Shown: in pieces, positions 47,150 to 55,635 of the stretch
Layout: every line of letters begins with the position of its first letter
Position numbering within the stretch: position 1 is the first letter of the stretch
DNA from: Brachyspira pilosicoli P43/6/78
GTDB lineage: Bacteria > Spirochaetota > Brachyspiria > Brachyspirales > Brachyspiraceae
Direction: 5' to 3'
DNA: 64,000 bases
Assembly: GCF_000325665.1 (NCBI RefSeq)
Contig: NC_019908.1
Location: forward strand, 248,001 to 312,000
Notes under the pieces: generated by a model
Seen by the model: only the letters and a program-made list of their open reading frames with translations
Told to the model about the DNA's origin: nothing
Databases searched by the model: none
Program-made: the position numbers and the translations under genes

Positions 47150-47962
47150 TTATCCTTTGAATGCTAAACCTAAAGTTAAACCAAAGTCTAATGAATTAAT
47201 ATAATATGATGGTAATTTAGTATCTGTTGTAAAATTAGGTCTTACTGTATTCATTAATTTTAATAAAGAATCCGGCATTGTTATGTATTGAGGACTGTAT
47301 ACATTAAATCTTGTATATACTCCTAAAATAACTTCAACTCTATCATTAACCGGCTGATTGTATTCTAAAGAAAATTTTATGCTAAGCATTAGAGGATTCA
47401 TGTTTTTTATCATAAAATCTGTAACTATTATTTCACCAACTTCAGGAGTTAAAATTGATGCATCATCAGCATAAGCCAAATATGATGGTGATAAATCTGC
47501 TATTAATTTTCCTCCAACCTGAAGACCTAAAGCTAATTTGCTATTCAAAAAATAAGCCTTAGTTCCTACTCCAAAACTAACTACAGGAGCATAGTTCACG
47601 TTAATATACATATTAACAGTTACGCCACCTATTGTATTTCCAGCAACCTGTCCGGCAAATCCGTTACCAACACCAATAGAACCATATAAACTCATACCGC
47701 TGAATTTTGCAGGGTCTAATCCGCCAAACCATTTTTGTGATCCAAATAAATATCCAAGCTCTGCCTCTCCGTCCATAGTATATCCTACAGAACCTTTCAT
47801 GTATGCAGCACCTATCTTGTCTAAGTCTGATGCACTAATAGATGGCAATGTTGCAGTGCCGTTAAAATTAGCCCTTAATCCCCATACAAATCCTTCGTCG
47901 AAAGAATAAAGGTTTAATGCTATCACAAAAAATATTATAATAAAATTTAGTTTCTTTCTCAT
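47150..47962 (-). CDS. Outer-membrane beta-barrel-like protein
   Basis: A 270-residue exported protein from the ATG at 47962, which has GGAG nine bases upstream; the longer frame would add 24 residues before the signal peptide. The signal peptide MRKKLNFIIIFFVIALNLYS is followed by alternating hydrophobic/polar strands, many aromatic girdles (FVWGLRANFNG, GYTMDGEAELGYLFG) and a C-terminal FGLTLGLAFKG, typical of outer membrane barrels of 8-12 strands. It has no cysteine, so it is not a lipoprotein. The ligand is unknown. Confidence 0.75.
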   Translation of the reverse strand: MRKKLNFIIIFFVIALNLYSFDEGFVWGLRANFNGTATLPSISASDLDKIGAAYMKGSVGYTMDGEAELGYLFGSQKWFGGLDPAKFSGMSLYGSIGVGNGFAGQVAGNTIGGVTVNMYINVNYAPVVSFGVGTKAYFLNSKLALGLQVGGKLIADLSPSYLAYADDASILTPEVGEIIVTDFMIKNMNPLMLSIKFSLEYNQPVNDRVEVILGVYTRFNVYSPQYITMPDSLLKLMNTVRPNFTTDTKLPSYYINSLDFGLTLGLAFKG

Positions 47963-48327
47963 AATATAAACTCCATTTGTTGGCTTGTCTCTAATAAAAA
48001 GCATATAGTATATTTTATATAAGTAAATATACATAATGCATTTTTTGTCGAAAAAATATTTTATTATATAAGTTTTTTAACAAAAAATAAAACATTTTAT
48101 ACATATTTTGCTACATTATTTTATTTTTGTATATTATTTTTTGTACACTTTTTAATAAATGTCTATTAAAGATTATCGTAATTTATTTGAATCTGCTTTT
48201 GTAAAATTATTAAATATATATCATAAAAATATTTTTTATTTAATATAAAACATAATATAATAATATTGATTAATTGTAAAAAACAATATATTATAAAAAT
48301 AATGCTATGTTTAGGAGTTTTTTATAT

Positions 48328-48741
48328 ATGGGCGATAATTCTATAAAATATAGTTCACCTGGCAATTTAATTTCATTTGAGATTAACAAAAATTATAGTA
48401 TATCAAATTTCAATGTAGATGAAAGTCTTTTAGATAAAAACCAAAAAGAGCTTTTGGAAGAGATGATTGTATCTAGCATGAATGATGCTATTTCAAAAGT
48501 AAAAGATTTAAATGTTTCTGATGATAATAAAAATGATAATTATAAAAATCCTTTCAATGCTTTTAATATGAAGGATATGGATAAAGCATTTGCTGATATA
48601 ACAAAGATGACTACAATAAAATATGATGAAAATGGAAAACCAATTATAAATATATCTTTAGATGCTATAAATCCAGATATTATATCTAGAGTAAATGATA
48701 TGATTAACAACAATAATAATGATGATAAGGATAAAAATTGA
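48328..48741 (+). CDS. YbaB/EbfC-family nucleoid-associated protein (divergent)
   Basis: 137 residues from the ATG at 48328, chosen because AGGAG lies 11 bases before it; an earlier ATG at 48307 lacks one. The YbaB-like core is recognisable (ISFEINKNYSISNFNVD, LLEEMIVSSMNDAISKVKDL), and the position directly before recR is the standard context. The C-terminal tail is longer than usual and ends in a run of Asn and Asp. It overlaps recR by four bases. YbaB proteins bind DNA as dimers; the exact role is unsettled in the family. Confidence 0.75.
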   Translation: MGDNSIKYSSPGNLISFEINKNYSISNFNVDESLLDKNQKELLEEMIVSSMNDAISKVKDLNVSDDNKNDNYKNPFNAFNMKDMDKAFADITKMTTIKYDENGKPIINISLDAINPDIISRVNDMINNNNNDDKDKN

Positions 48742-49346
48742 GCGGTATTGATTCTTTAGATAAGCTTACACAGATGATATCTAGACTTCCTGGAATAGGG
48801 GGAAGGAGTGCTATGCGTATTGCTTTGTATTTGTTTGACAGTGATGATGAATATTTAAGCGAGTTATCTAATTCTATTTTGTCGCTGCATAAAAATATAA
48901 AGCTTTGCAGAGAATGTTATTCTTTGAGTGAGAATGACATTTGCAATATATGTGCAAGTGATAAAAGAGACAGAACAAAGCTATGCATAGTTGAATCTTA
49001 TACAGATATGATTGCCATAGAAAAAACAGAAGAATACAATGGTATTTATCATGTTTTAGGAGGATTAATAGAGCCTCTTAAAGGAATAGGTATTTCAGAT
49101 ATAAGAATAAAAGAATTAATAGATAGAGTTAAAGATAATAGCTCAATAGAAGAAATTATTATAGCATTTGGTGCTTCATTAGAGGCAGATACTACAGCAT
49201 CGTATATAAATAAAACTTTGAGAAACAATAATTTCGATAAAAAAATAAGCCGCATTACGTATGGTATATCATTAGCAAGCGATATTGAAAATGCTGATTC
49301 ACGTTCATTAGCAAGAAGCATTGCAGACAGAGTAGTTATGCAGTAG
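48738..49346 (+). CDS. recR: Recombination mediator RecR
   Basis: Works with RecO/RecF to load RecA at gaps. It has 202 residues. Helix-hairpin-helix LPGIGGRSAMRIALYLF at the N-terminus, a zinc finger CRECYSLSENDICNIC, then the Toprim domain (CIVESYTDMIAIEKTEEYNG with YHVLGG) and a C-terminal LASDIENADSRSLARSI region. The start is TTG overlapping the ybaB stop (TTGA), which implies translational coupling. Confidence 0.93.
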   Translation: MSGIDSLDKLTQMISRLPGIGGRSAMRIALYLFDSDDEYLSELSNSILSLHKNIKLCRECYSLSENDICNICASDKRDRTKLCIVESYTDMIAIEKTEEYNGIYHVLGGLIEPLKGIGISDIRIKELIDRVKDNSSIEEIIIAFGASLEADTTASYINKTLRNNNFDKKISRITYGISLASDIENADSRSLARSIADRVVMQ

Positions 49347-49389
49347 GGTAGTGTATACTGAAACAAATATATTCTCTCAAGCTCTGCAC

Positions 49390-49490
49390 ATTATAGAGAA
49401 GTTATCAACTTTTTTGTCGCTCTCGCGGTGCGGACTTCGTCAAAAAGTTTTTGTCCTTCGTACACGCTTTGCGAAAATGCACATAATATA
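49390..49490. repeat. Mosaic intergenic repeat, module C-like
   Basis: Contains TATCAACTTTTTTGTCGC and GTCAAAAAGTTTTTGTCC with a GC-rich centre (CTCTCGCGGTGCGGACTTCG). It resembles the inverted module C at 23993-24048 by its TATCAACTTTTT edge. The match is looser than between other copies. The gap 49347-49716 has no credible gene. Confidence 0.55.
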
Positions 49491-49550
49491 GCTAATTATT
49501 TATGAATATGTATTAAATAATAGGATAAAACATAAATTTTAGTTTAAAAA

Positions 49551-49665
49551 TGCAGTTTTTTTGGTTCTTTTATACCAATACCGAAGGCACTTCCTATGGT
49601 CGTAAAAGAACTGGGGCTACTACCCTACGGGCACGCTTCGCAGGGGGCAAAGCCCAACAAATATT
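49551..49665 (+). repeat. Mosaic intergenic repeat, copy 6 (modules A and B)
   Basis: Module A is almost identical to the copy at 984 (one C-to-T change, CCTATGG for CCTACGG, and one extra T). It runs into module B (CCCTACGGGCACGCTTCGC, GGGGCAAAGCCC), near-identical to the 24.1 kb copy. This combination of A from one place and B from another shows the mosaic nature. Confidence 0.85.
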
Positions 49666-49716
49666 TAAAATTAAAAAATATAAATTTTTACAAACTTAAA
49701 AATTTTAGTGAACTAA

Positions 49717-51522
49717 TCAAAGCACTATTCTGTCATTGCCTTGCCTTTTTACCAACTTTTCTCTCTCTAAAGCATTTAGTATTGGTATAGTGTATTTTCT
49801 AGATAACCCTGTTCTCTCTTTAACTAATGCTATAGTGATAACATCATTTTTCTTGGTGTTCTTCATTATTAGGCTTTTTACTCTGTTATAAACTTCTGTA
49901 TGATAATATAAGCCTTCATCAAGATATGTTGCATATTTTAATGCTGTTAGTGTTTTTATATCTTTTATTCCGTTATTGATAGTTTTTATAATTTTTTCAT
50001 CTAATCCATTTAAGTCTTCTTTTTTTAATTTGTCAATAAGCATTTTTTGTGAATTGGTAAGCTGTACTGTATCTACATATTTTTTATATATATTATTGTC
50101 TAATGACATGATAATTTTATTTTCTAGTAAATAATCAATAAAAGGCTTTGTAAATGAAGTTTCTATATTAAGATAATTTTTTATATCTTCAAAAGAGAAT
50201 CCGTCTTTTTTTACTTCTATTAGTTTTTTTATTCTTTCAGTTGATTCTTTTAAATAATCTTTTTTTACAAAATAGTTAGCAAGTTTTACAGCATATTCAG
50301 GCATATTTCCGCTAGCTAAACTATATCCATTAACACTCATTACTAAGTCAGTATATTTTTTTCTCTCAATTTTGCCCAAGAAATCTGAAGCTCTATCCAT
50401 AATATTTTTTCTAATAAATGGATTAGTTTTCTCTCCCCAAAATACATCGCCCGTACCAATTATAGCACTTCCTCCATGGCTAATAAGTATTCCTCTCTCT
50501 TTCCAAAATACCGCTATAGGCTCATCAAATTTTAATCTTATAAATCTTCTGTCTATTTCTTTGCTGTCATCTTTATTGTTGTTATCTTGTTTTTTGTATA
50601 AAGGTATAATCTGAGCTACTAAACATTCTGTACCAATTGCAAACTCTGCATTTTTTATCTTTTTCAAATAATCAACATCGCTATTTCCAAGTAATTCTAA
50701 TATTATTTCATCTGTTAGAAAAACATTCTCCTCTTTAGAGCATAATAAATGCCCTCTTCTTATCTCTTCTTTTTTTATGTTTTTTAAATTCAAAGCAACC
50801 CTCGAAGTAGAATGCACAATCTCTCTGTCTTGATGGTATGACTGAATATTTCTTATAGATACTTCTCTTTTAGTAGGGTAGTGTATAAGAGTGTCATCTC
50901 TTTTTATATCTCCTCCTTTAATACTTCCTGTAATTGTAAGTCCAGCTCCCTTTATAGAAAATACCCTGTCTACATAAATATGAGTTTTTATCTCTTCTTT
51001 TGTTTTATCATTTAATAATATATCTGTAACTCTTTCTTTTAATAAATCTATATTAGTGCCATTTAAAGCAGATACTTTTATTGTTTCTATATCTCTTTGA
51101 AATATTCTGTATAAGTTTTTTTTAATACTCTCTTCAGATTCTTTTAATTTATTATCATCAACAAGGTCTATTTTATTTATTACACATACAATGTTTTTTA
51201 TACCCAATGCCAAAGCTACTTTAGCATGCTCTTCTGTCATATTCATCCAGCCTTCATTGGCACATACAACAAGCATCACCAAATCCAAACTCCACATTCC
51301 CGCAACCATATTTCTAATAAATCTTTCATGCCCAGGAACATCTATTACCCCAATAGTAATGTCATCATTAGGCTTAAAAAATCCAAAACCCAAATCAATA
51401 GTCATCTCTCTTTTCTTCTCTTCAGGTAAACGCATCATAGCAATACCTGTTAAAGCTTTTATTAATTCTGATTTACCATGATCAACATGCCCAGCAGTTC
51501 CTATAATTTTGTTCATTGACAT
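49717..51522 (-). CDS. selB: Selenocysteine-specific elongation factor SelB
   Basis: Delivers Sec-tRNA(Sec) to UGA codons flanked by a SECIS hairpin. It has 601 residues. GTPase motifs: GHVDHGKSELIKALTG (G1), DVPGHERFIRNM (G3), NKIDLVDD (G4). An EF-Tu-like pair of barrels follows, and the C-terminus holds the winged helices that bind the mRNA hairpin (GFSFEDIKNYLNIE; VALVKERTGLSRKYTIPILN). It is 59 bases downstream of selA on the same strand, with tRNA-Sec before selA. Confidence 0.95.
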   Translation of the reverse strand: MSMNKIIGTAGHVDHGKSELIKALTGIAMMRLPEEKKREMTIDLGFGFFKPNDDITIGVIDVPGHERFIRNMVAGMWSLDLVMLVVCANEGWMNMTEEHAKVALALGIKNIVCVINKIDLVDDNKLKESEESIKKNLYRIFQRDIETIKVSALNGTNIDLLKERVTDILLNDKTKEEIKTHIYVDRVFSIKGAGLTITGSIKGGDIKRDDTLIHYPTKREVSIRNIQSYHQDREIVHSTSRVALNLKNIKKEEIRRGHLLCSKEENVFLTDEIILELLGNSDVDYLKKIKNAEFAIGTECLVAQIIPLYKKQDNNNKDDSKEIDRRFIRLKFDEPIAVFWKERGILISHGGSAIIGTGDVFWGEKTNPFIRKNIMDRASDFLGKIERKKYTDLVMSVNGYSLASGNMPEYAVKLANYFVKKDYLKESTERIKKLIEVKKDGFSFEDIKNYLNIETSFTKPFIDYLLENKIIMSLDNNIYKKYVDTVQLTNSQKMLIDKLKKEDLNGLDEKIIKTINNGIKDIKTLTALKYATYLDEGLYYHTEVYNRVKSLIMKNTKKNDVITIALVKERTGLSRKYTIPILNALEREKLVKRQGNDRIVL

Positions 51523-51581
51523 TTCCTTAAATTAAAAATTACTAGCCCTAATTAAATTAATATTTTATTAATTAATATCTT

Positions 51582-52928
51582 TTATAAATATTCTTTTTCT
51601 ATATGCTTTAAGACATTATATACATACTCAATATCTCTCTCTTCTATTGTTAAAACATATAATAACACATAGTCTTTCTTTATCTTTGATATAATAGGAG
51701 TATCTAAATTATGTAAATATTTTATAGTCTCTTTAATGTTTTTAGGCTTAAAGCTTATAGCATAAGAAGAGTAGAAAGTATCAGCCATAGCACCGCCTCC
51801 AGTCTCTACATATTCCTCAACTACATCAAAACCCTTCAAATCATTAATAATTCTAAATGCTTTTTGTTTTACAGCTTCCTCTCTAATAGACAATAATCTT
51901 TCACAATAACCCTTAAATTGTCCTTCTGTATTTAATCTTTTAATAACATTTTTCTCTAATATAGAAAGTACAGTTTTACCGCATCTAAAAGCTCTCATAA
52001 GAGGGTGTTTGTATATTTTAGCTATATATTCTTTTTTTCCAACTATAATGCCCGCCTGCACACTTGAAAACATCTTATCCCCAGAAAAACATACCAAATC
52101 AACACCAGCTTTTAATGCAGATTTTATATGCTCTTCTTCAGACATGCTCTCATCAAATATGCCAGCCCCCTCATCATAAACTAATGGTATATTGCTTGGT
52201 ATGGCATCTTTAATTTTTTTAAATGATGGACTTTTTACAAAACCCCTAATTTTAAAATTGGAAGCATGTACTTTTAATATCATTGCTGTGTTTTCAGTTA
52301 TAGCTTCTTTATAATCATTTATTGTTACTATATTTGTAGTACCTATTTCAACAAGCTTAGCACCAGCTTCTCTTAAAATATCCGGTATTCTAAAACCGCC
52401 TCCTATTTGTACCTGTTCTCCTCTAGATACTATAACTTCTTTTTCTTTAGCGAATGTTTTTAATATTAAAAATACAGCAGCAGCATTATTGTTTACAACT
52501 AAAGCATCTTCAGCACCTGTGAGTTTAGCTAATAATGTGTATAAAAACTCTCCTCTTAAACCTCTTCCTTCTTTGTTTATATTGTATTCGAGGTTATTGC
52601 TGTATATATTTAAATCTTTTACTTCCTGCCATATATCTTCATCAATAGGAGAACGTCCCAAATTGGTATGCATGATAGTGCCTGTAGCATTTATAACTCT
52701 TTTTATAGGGAGATTAGATTTTTCTTTTAATCTCATTTCACATAATTTAATGATATCTTCTTTGCTGTAATGAGCATTTGGATTATTTTTTAATTCTGCT
52801 CTTAATTTCTCTAATATTTCTCTGATAATATCAGTAACTATAGGACGAGATAAAATTTTATGATATGGTTTAATAGAATTATCTTCCAATACGACATTGG
52901 TTTGAACTAAGTTAAAATTGTTATTCAT
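51582..52928 (-). CDS. selA: L-seryl-tRNA(Sec) selenium transferase
   Basis: A PLP enzyme that converts seryl-tRNA(Sec) to selenocysteinyl-tRNA(Sec). It has 448 residues. GTIMHTNLGRSPI at the N-terminal domain, ALVVNNNAAAVFLIL, and the Schiff-base lysine in FSGDKMFSSVQAGIIVG are typical. HPLMRAFRCGK follows as in E. coli SelA. It lies between selB and tRNA-Sec, completing the decoding core; selenophosphate synthetase (selD) is not in the window. Confidence 0.95.
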   Translation of the reverse strand: MNNNFNLVQTNVVLEDNSIKPYHKILSRPIVTDIIREILEKLRAELKNNPNAHYSKEDIIKLCEMRLKEKSNLPIKRVINATGTIMHTNLGRSPIDEDIWQEVKDLNIYSNNLEYNINKEGRGLRGEFLYTLLAKLTGAEDALVVNNNAAAVFLILKTFAKEKEVIVSRGEQVQIGGGFRIPDILREAGAKLVEIGTTNIVTINDYKEAITENTAMILKVHASNFKIRGFVKSPSFKKIKDAIPSNIPLVYDEGAGIFDESMSEEEHIKSALKAGVDLVCFSGDKMFSSVQAGIIVGKKEYIAKIYKHPLMRAFRCGKTVLSILEKNVIKRLNTEGQFKGYCERLLSIREEAVKQKAFRIINDLKGFDVVEEYVETGGGAMADTFYSSYAISFKPKNIKETIKYLHNLDTPIISKIKKDYVLLYVLTIEERDIEYVYNVLKHIEKEYL

Positions 52929-53039
52929 TTTTTAGCCTCCTTTTCTCAATAAAAATATAATATTCCTCAAGAATAAGAGACTATTTTCAATGGTTTATTA
53001 GTAATTTAATCATACTATTTTTAATAATCGCTTATTTAT

Positions 53040-53128
53040 CGGAAGAGGCAGGAGTTGAACCTGCCAACGTTGCTATAACGTCCAACGCTTTTGAAGAGCG
53101 CGGAGCCCACCGGGACTCATCTACCTCC
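53040..53128 (-). tRNA. selC: tRNA-Sec (anticodon TCA)
   Basis: Read on the minus strand from 53128: an acceptor strand starting GGAGGTAG, a six-base D stem (GAGTCC with GGGCTC around CGGT), an anticodon loop CTTCAAA with TCA, a long variable arm (ACGTT/AACGT), and T stem-loop GCAGG-TTCAACT-CCTGC. The six-base D stem and long extra arm are specific to tRNA-Sec. No CCA is encoded. As I pair it, the acceptor stem has two mismatches (U-U and A-C). It lies upstream of selA and selB. Confidence 0.9.
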
Positions 53129-53190
53129 AAGCTTTTTTAATGATATATTACTTTTTATTTTATGTCAACGATTTATATTTTTTAGTTTAA

Positions 53191-53514
53191 TTAAAGGTCT
53201 AAATCTTTTACACTTTCTATTTTTGTGATTAAATATGTGAGAAGCAAATTTTTCAATATAGGCTCTACATCTGCATTAAGATTCATCATATATAATTTTA
53301 TTTTTAGAGCTTGTAAGTTTTTATAAAGTTTTAATATTTTTGCTATTCCAGCACTATTAATTTCTTTAGTGTTTTTTAAGTCAAGTATAACAATAGGCAT
53401 TCTAATAGAAGCAGCTTCTTCAGATTCATTAGCGAATCTATATATTTCTTCAGAACTACAAAGATTAGCTTCAGGAACTATAGATATATATGCATCATTA
53501 AACTCTATAGCCAT
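53191..53514 (-). CDS. STAS-domain protein (anti-sigma factor antagonist type)
   Basis: A 107-residue single STAS domain. The central strand and phospho-site region IVILDLKNTKEINSAGIAKI (41-60) place a serine at 54 where SpoIIAA-like proteins are phosphorylated by their partner kinase. It could take part in a partner-switching pathway with the PP2C phosphatase at 14.4-16.2 kb, or work in motility signalling; neither can be shown here. It lies between the two tRNA genes, 34 bases from tRNA-Tyr. Confidence 0.8.
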   Translation of the reverse strand: MAIEFNDAYISIVPEANLCSSEEIYRFANESEEAASIRMPIVILDLKNTKEINSAGIAKILKLYKNLQALKIKLYMMNLNADVEPILKNLLLTYLITKIESVKDLDL

Positions 53515-53548
53515 TTAATAGTCCTTCTGTTAGAGATAAAAAAGAATG

Positions 53549-53631
53549 TGGGCAGGGAGGGATTCGCACCCCCGTAGACTCACGTCGACAGATTTACAGT
53601 CTGCTGCCATTGACTGCTCGGCCACCTACCC
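53549..53631 (-). tRNA. tRNA-Tyr (anticodon GTA)
   Basis: On the minus strand: acceptor GGGTAGG pairs with CCTGCCC, the D arm is GGCCGAGC-type, the anticodon arm is CAGACTGTAAATCTG with GTA, a long class II variable arm (CGACGTGAGTCTACG) follows, and the T arm has GGTGCGAATCC. The discriminator is A; no CCA is encoded. Confidence 0.95.
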
Positions 53632-53760
53632 ATATCAACTTGAAAATTGATGTTTGACATACTAACATAAAATAAAAAAAAGTCAAGCCCCTATATTGTT
53701 ATTTATTAATTTATTTTTTATTGTTTTGTGTTTTTTTTATAAAAAAATTAAAAAAAATAC

Positions 53761-53789
53761 TTGACAAAAATAATGTTATGAATTAATCT
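53761..53789 (+). promoter_or_regulatory. Sigma-70 promoter upstream of the symporter operon
   Basis: TTGACA, 17 bases, TAATCT. It would give a transcript from about 53796 with a 200-base leader before the 41-residue gene, containing a possible 35-codon leader ORF. Confidence 0.7.
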
Positions 53790-53821
53790 AAATACATATA
53801 ATTTTTGGAGAGTATATTTTT

Positions 53822-53929
53822 ATGCTTTACGCATCATTCAATAAAATCAAGCATTCCCAAATGCTTTCTTTCACTTCTCCAAGTCATAAATCTATCAAAA
53901 CAAAAAAATCTATAAAATTCAGGCGTTAA
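53822..53929 (+). CDS. Possible 35-residue leader peptide
   Basis: ATG preceded by TTTGGAGAG at nine bases, in the leader of the symporter operon just after a good promoter. The product is basic and serine-rich (MLYASFNKIKHSQML at the start; 7 Ser and 7 Lys in 35). Two small hairpins overlap its start (ATGC/GCAT at 53822-53834; AAGCAT/ATGCTT at 53849-53866). It could be an attenuation peptide, a small protein or chance. I recognise no family. Confidence 0.35.
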   Translation: MLYASFNKIKHSQMLSFTSPSHKSIKTKKSIKFRR

Positions 53930-53997
53930 TAGTCCTATATATCCGCAATTTTATTAATCTAACATTAGTATTTTAAATTTTTTTTAAGGAGTATACT

Positions 53998-54123
53998 ATG
54001 ACAGGTTCATGGGTGATAGACTATTTTTTGTATGGCTGTGTAATTTTAATTGCAGTACCTTTAGCAGCTTTTTTATATAAAACAGTAACTGATAAAAATA
54101 ATAGTAAAGGAGATAAAAAATGA
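53998..54123 (+). CDS. 41-residue symporter-associated membrane protein
   Basis: MTGSWVIDYFLYGCVILIAV opens a one-helix protein with a charged tail (TDKNNSKGDKK). It has a strong ribosome site (TTAAGGAG) seven bases before the ATG and its stop overlaps the symporter start (ATGA), so translation is coupled. Small partners of this kind occur with some sodium symporters, and the position argues for an accessory subunit. The family resemblance is inferred from layout rather than a motif. Confidence 0.75.
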   Translation: MTGSWVIDYFLYGCVILIAVPLAAFLYKTVTDKNNSKGDKK

Positions 54124-55616
54124 TACTTGGAAATTGGATTATATTAATATTATCATCTTTAATTTTAATTGGAATTGGTTTTTGGACTCAATTAAAAATA
54201 AAAAAAGGAAGCTCTGAAGGTTTCTTACTCGGAGCAAAATCAATAGGGGCTTTTGTTGGTGCTGGTACATTGATGGCTACTGGCTACAGCGGTTGGGGTT
54301 TTATTGGTTCGCCTGGCACTACTTATGCTTATGGTGCTATAGAGATATTTGCTAACTTTTTCTTTGCTCCTGCTATTACTTTTGGTACATTGTTTTTTGC
54401 CGGATTTATGAAGAAAAAAGCTGAAGAAGCTGGCGGTTTTACTGTACCTGAATATATTGCTAAAACTCATAATGGAAATAAAACTCAAAAAAGAATAGTT
54501 CATGGTCTTGGCGGAATTGCTACTTTTGTATTTTTATCTGTATATATAATAGGACAAATAAGAGCTATAGGGTTAGTTGCTTCACAGTGGCTTGGAGTAT
54601 CTGAACATTTAGCTTCTATAATACTTATGATTGTAATTATAATATTTACTGTTCAGGGAGGATTGCTTGCTGTTGCTATTACTGATACTATAATGTGTAT
54701 TGGTATGTTAGTAGCTTCTATAATAGTTTATCTTACAATAATAAAAGATGTTTCTATGACAGAGCTTATTAATAGTGTAGGAGCTATTAAGCCAGAGTTT
54801 ATTAATCCTACAACATCTAATCCTTATGGGGAAGGAAAATATAAAGTATTTTTAGTATTTATATATGCGTTTTTATTTACTACAACATTGCCTTATATGT
54901 CTGTAAGATTTTTATCATTTAAAGATAAGATTAATATTCCTGTTATGGCTTTGATAATGGCACCTATGGGTATAATACTAAGTTTAGTTCCAATAGTTGG
55001 ACTTTATATGTTTTATAAAAATCCTAATCTTCCTAATCCTGATAGTGCTATGCCTGTATTTTTAACTTCATATCTTCCGCCTGCTATTGGAGGAATGATT
55101 ATATTATTTATATTGTTTGCAATGCTTTCTACAATAAGTTCTGTATTACAAGCATTAGCTTCTTCTCTTTCTCATGATTTATTTGTGGCATTCACTGATA
55201 AAGCAGAAAAAAGCAGCACTGTAATAAACAGAATAGGGGTAGTATTTACTGGAGTTTGGGGACTAGTATTAACTTATATAGCTCCTCAGGGAATGCTTAA
55301 TCAAATAGCTTATATTGGAACAGGCGGACTTATTGCTATGTTTGTTGGACCTATTATGATGAAGCCGTTTATACAAGCTAATATTACTGCTTGCTTACTT
55401 TCTATGATTACAGGTTTAGTAACAAGCACTTTATTTATATTAAAATTAAATGTTGGCTGGGTAGAGGCTCCTATATATGCTGGTTTATGTGCTTGTTTTG
55501 TATATGTAGTTTCTGCTTTGCTCATAAAAGAAAAAACAGAAGAGAAAGAATCTGATGAAGAGAAAACAAATATTGAAAATTGTATAAACTCTGTTGCTGC
55601 CGAAGATGTTGATTAA
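54120..55616 (+). CDS. Sodium:solute symporter (SSF family)
   Basis: A 498-residue permease with about 13 helices. The first helices contain GFLLGAKSIGAFVGAGTLMATGYSGW-type residues (split here: FLLGAKSIGAFVGAG, MATGYSGWGFIGSPG) and the sodium-site region AMLSTISSVLQALASSLSHD is the SSF signature near helix 8. The acidic C-terminal tail (KEKTEEKESDEEKTN) is cytoplasmic. The substrate is unknown; the family includes proline, pantothenate and acetate carriers. It overlaps the 41-residue gene before it. Confidence 0.9.
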   Translation: MILGNWIILILSSLILIGIGFWTQLKIKKGSSEGFLLGAKSIGAFVGAGTLMATGYSGWGFIGSPGTTYAYGAIEIFANFFFAPAITFGTLFFAGFMKKKAEEAGGFTVPEYIAKTHNGNKTQKRIVHGLGGIATFVFLSVYIIGQIRAIGLVASQWLGVSEHLASIILMIVIIIFTVQGGLLAVAITDTIMCIGMLVASIIVYLTIIKDVSMTELINSVGAIKPEFINPTTSNPYGEGKYKVFLVFIYAFLFTTTLPYMSVRFLSFKDKINIPVMALIMAPMGIILSLVPIVGLYMFYKNPNLPNPDSAMPVFLTSYLPPAIGGMIILFILFAMLSTISSVLQALASSLSHDLFVAFTDKAEKSSTVINRIGVVFTGVWGLVLTYIAPQGMLNQIAYIGTGGLIAMFVGPIMMKPFIQANITACLLSMITGLVTSTLFILKLNVGWVEAPIYAGLCACFVYVVSALLIKEKTEEKESDEEKTNIENCINSVAAEDVD

Positions 55617-55635
55617 AAAATAATTAATGGGAAAA

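Noticed and set aside
49596-49790. A 64-residue plus-strand frame
   Set aside because: It starts in repeat module B and overlaps the end of selB antisense.
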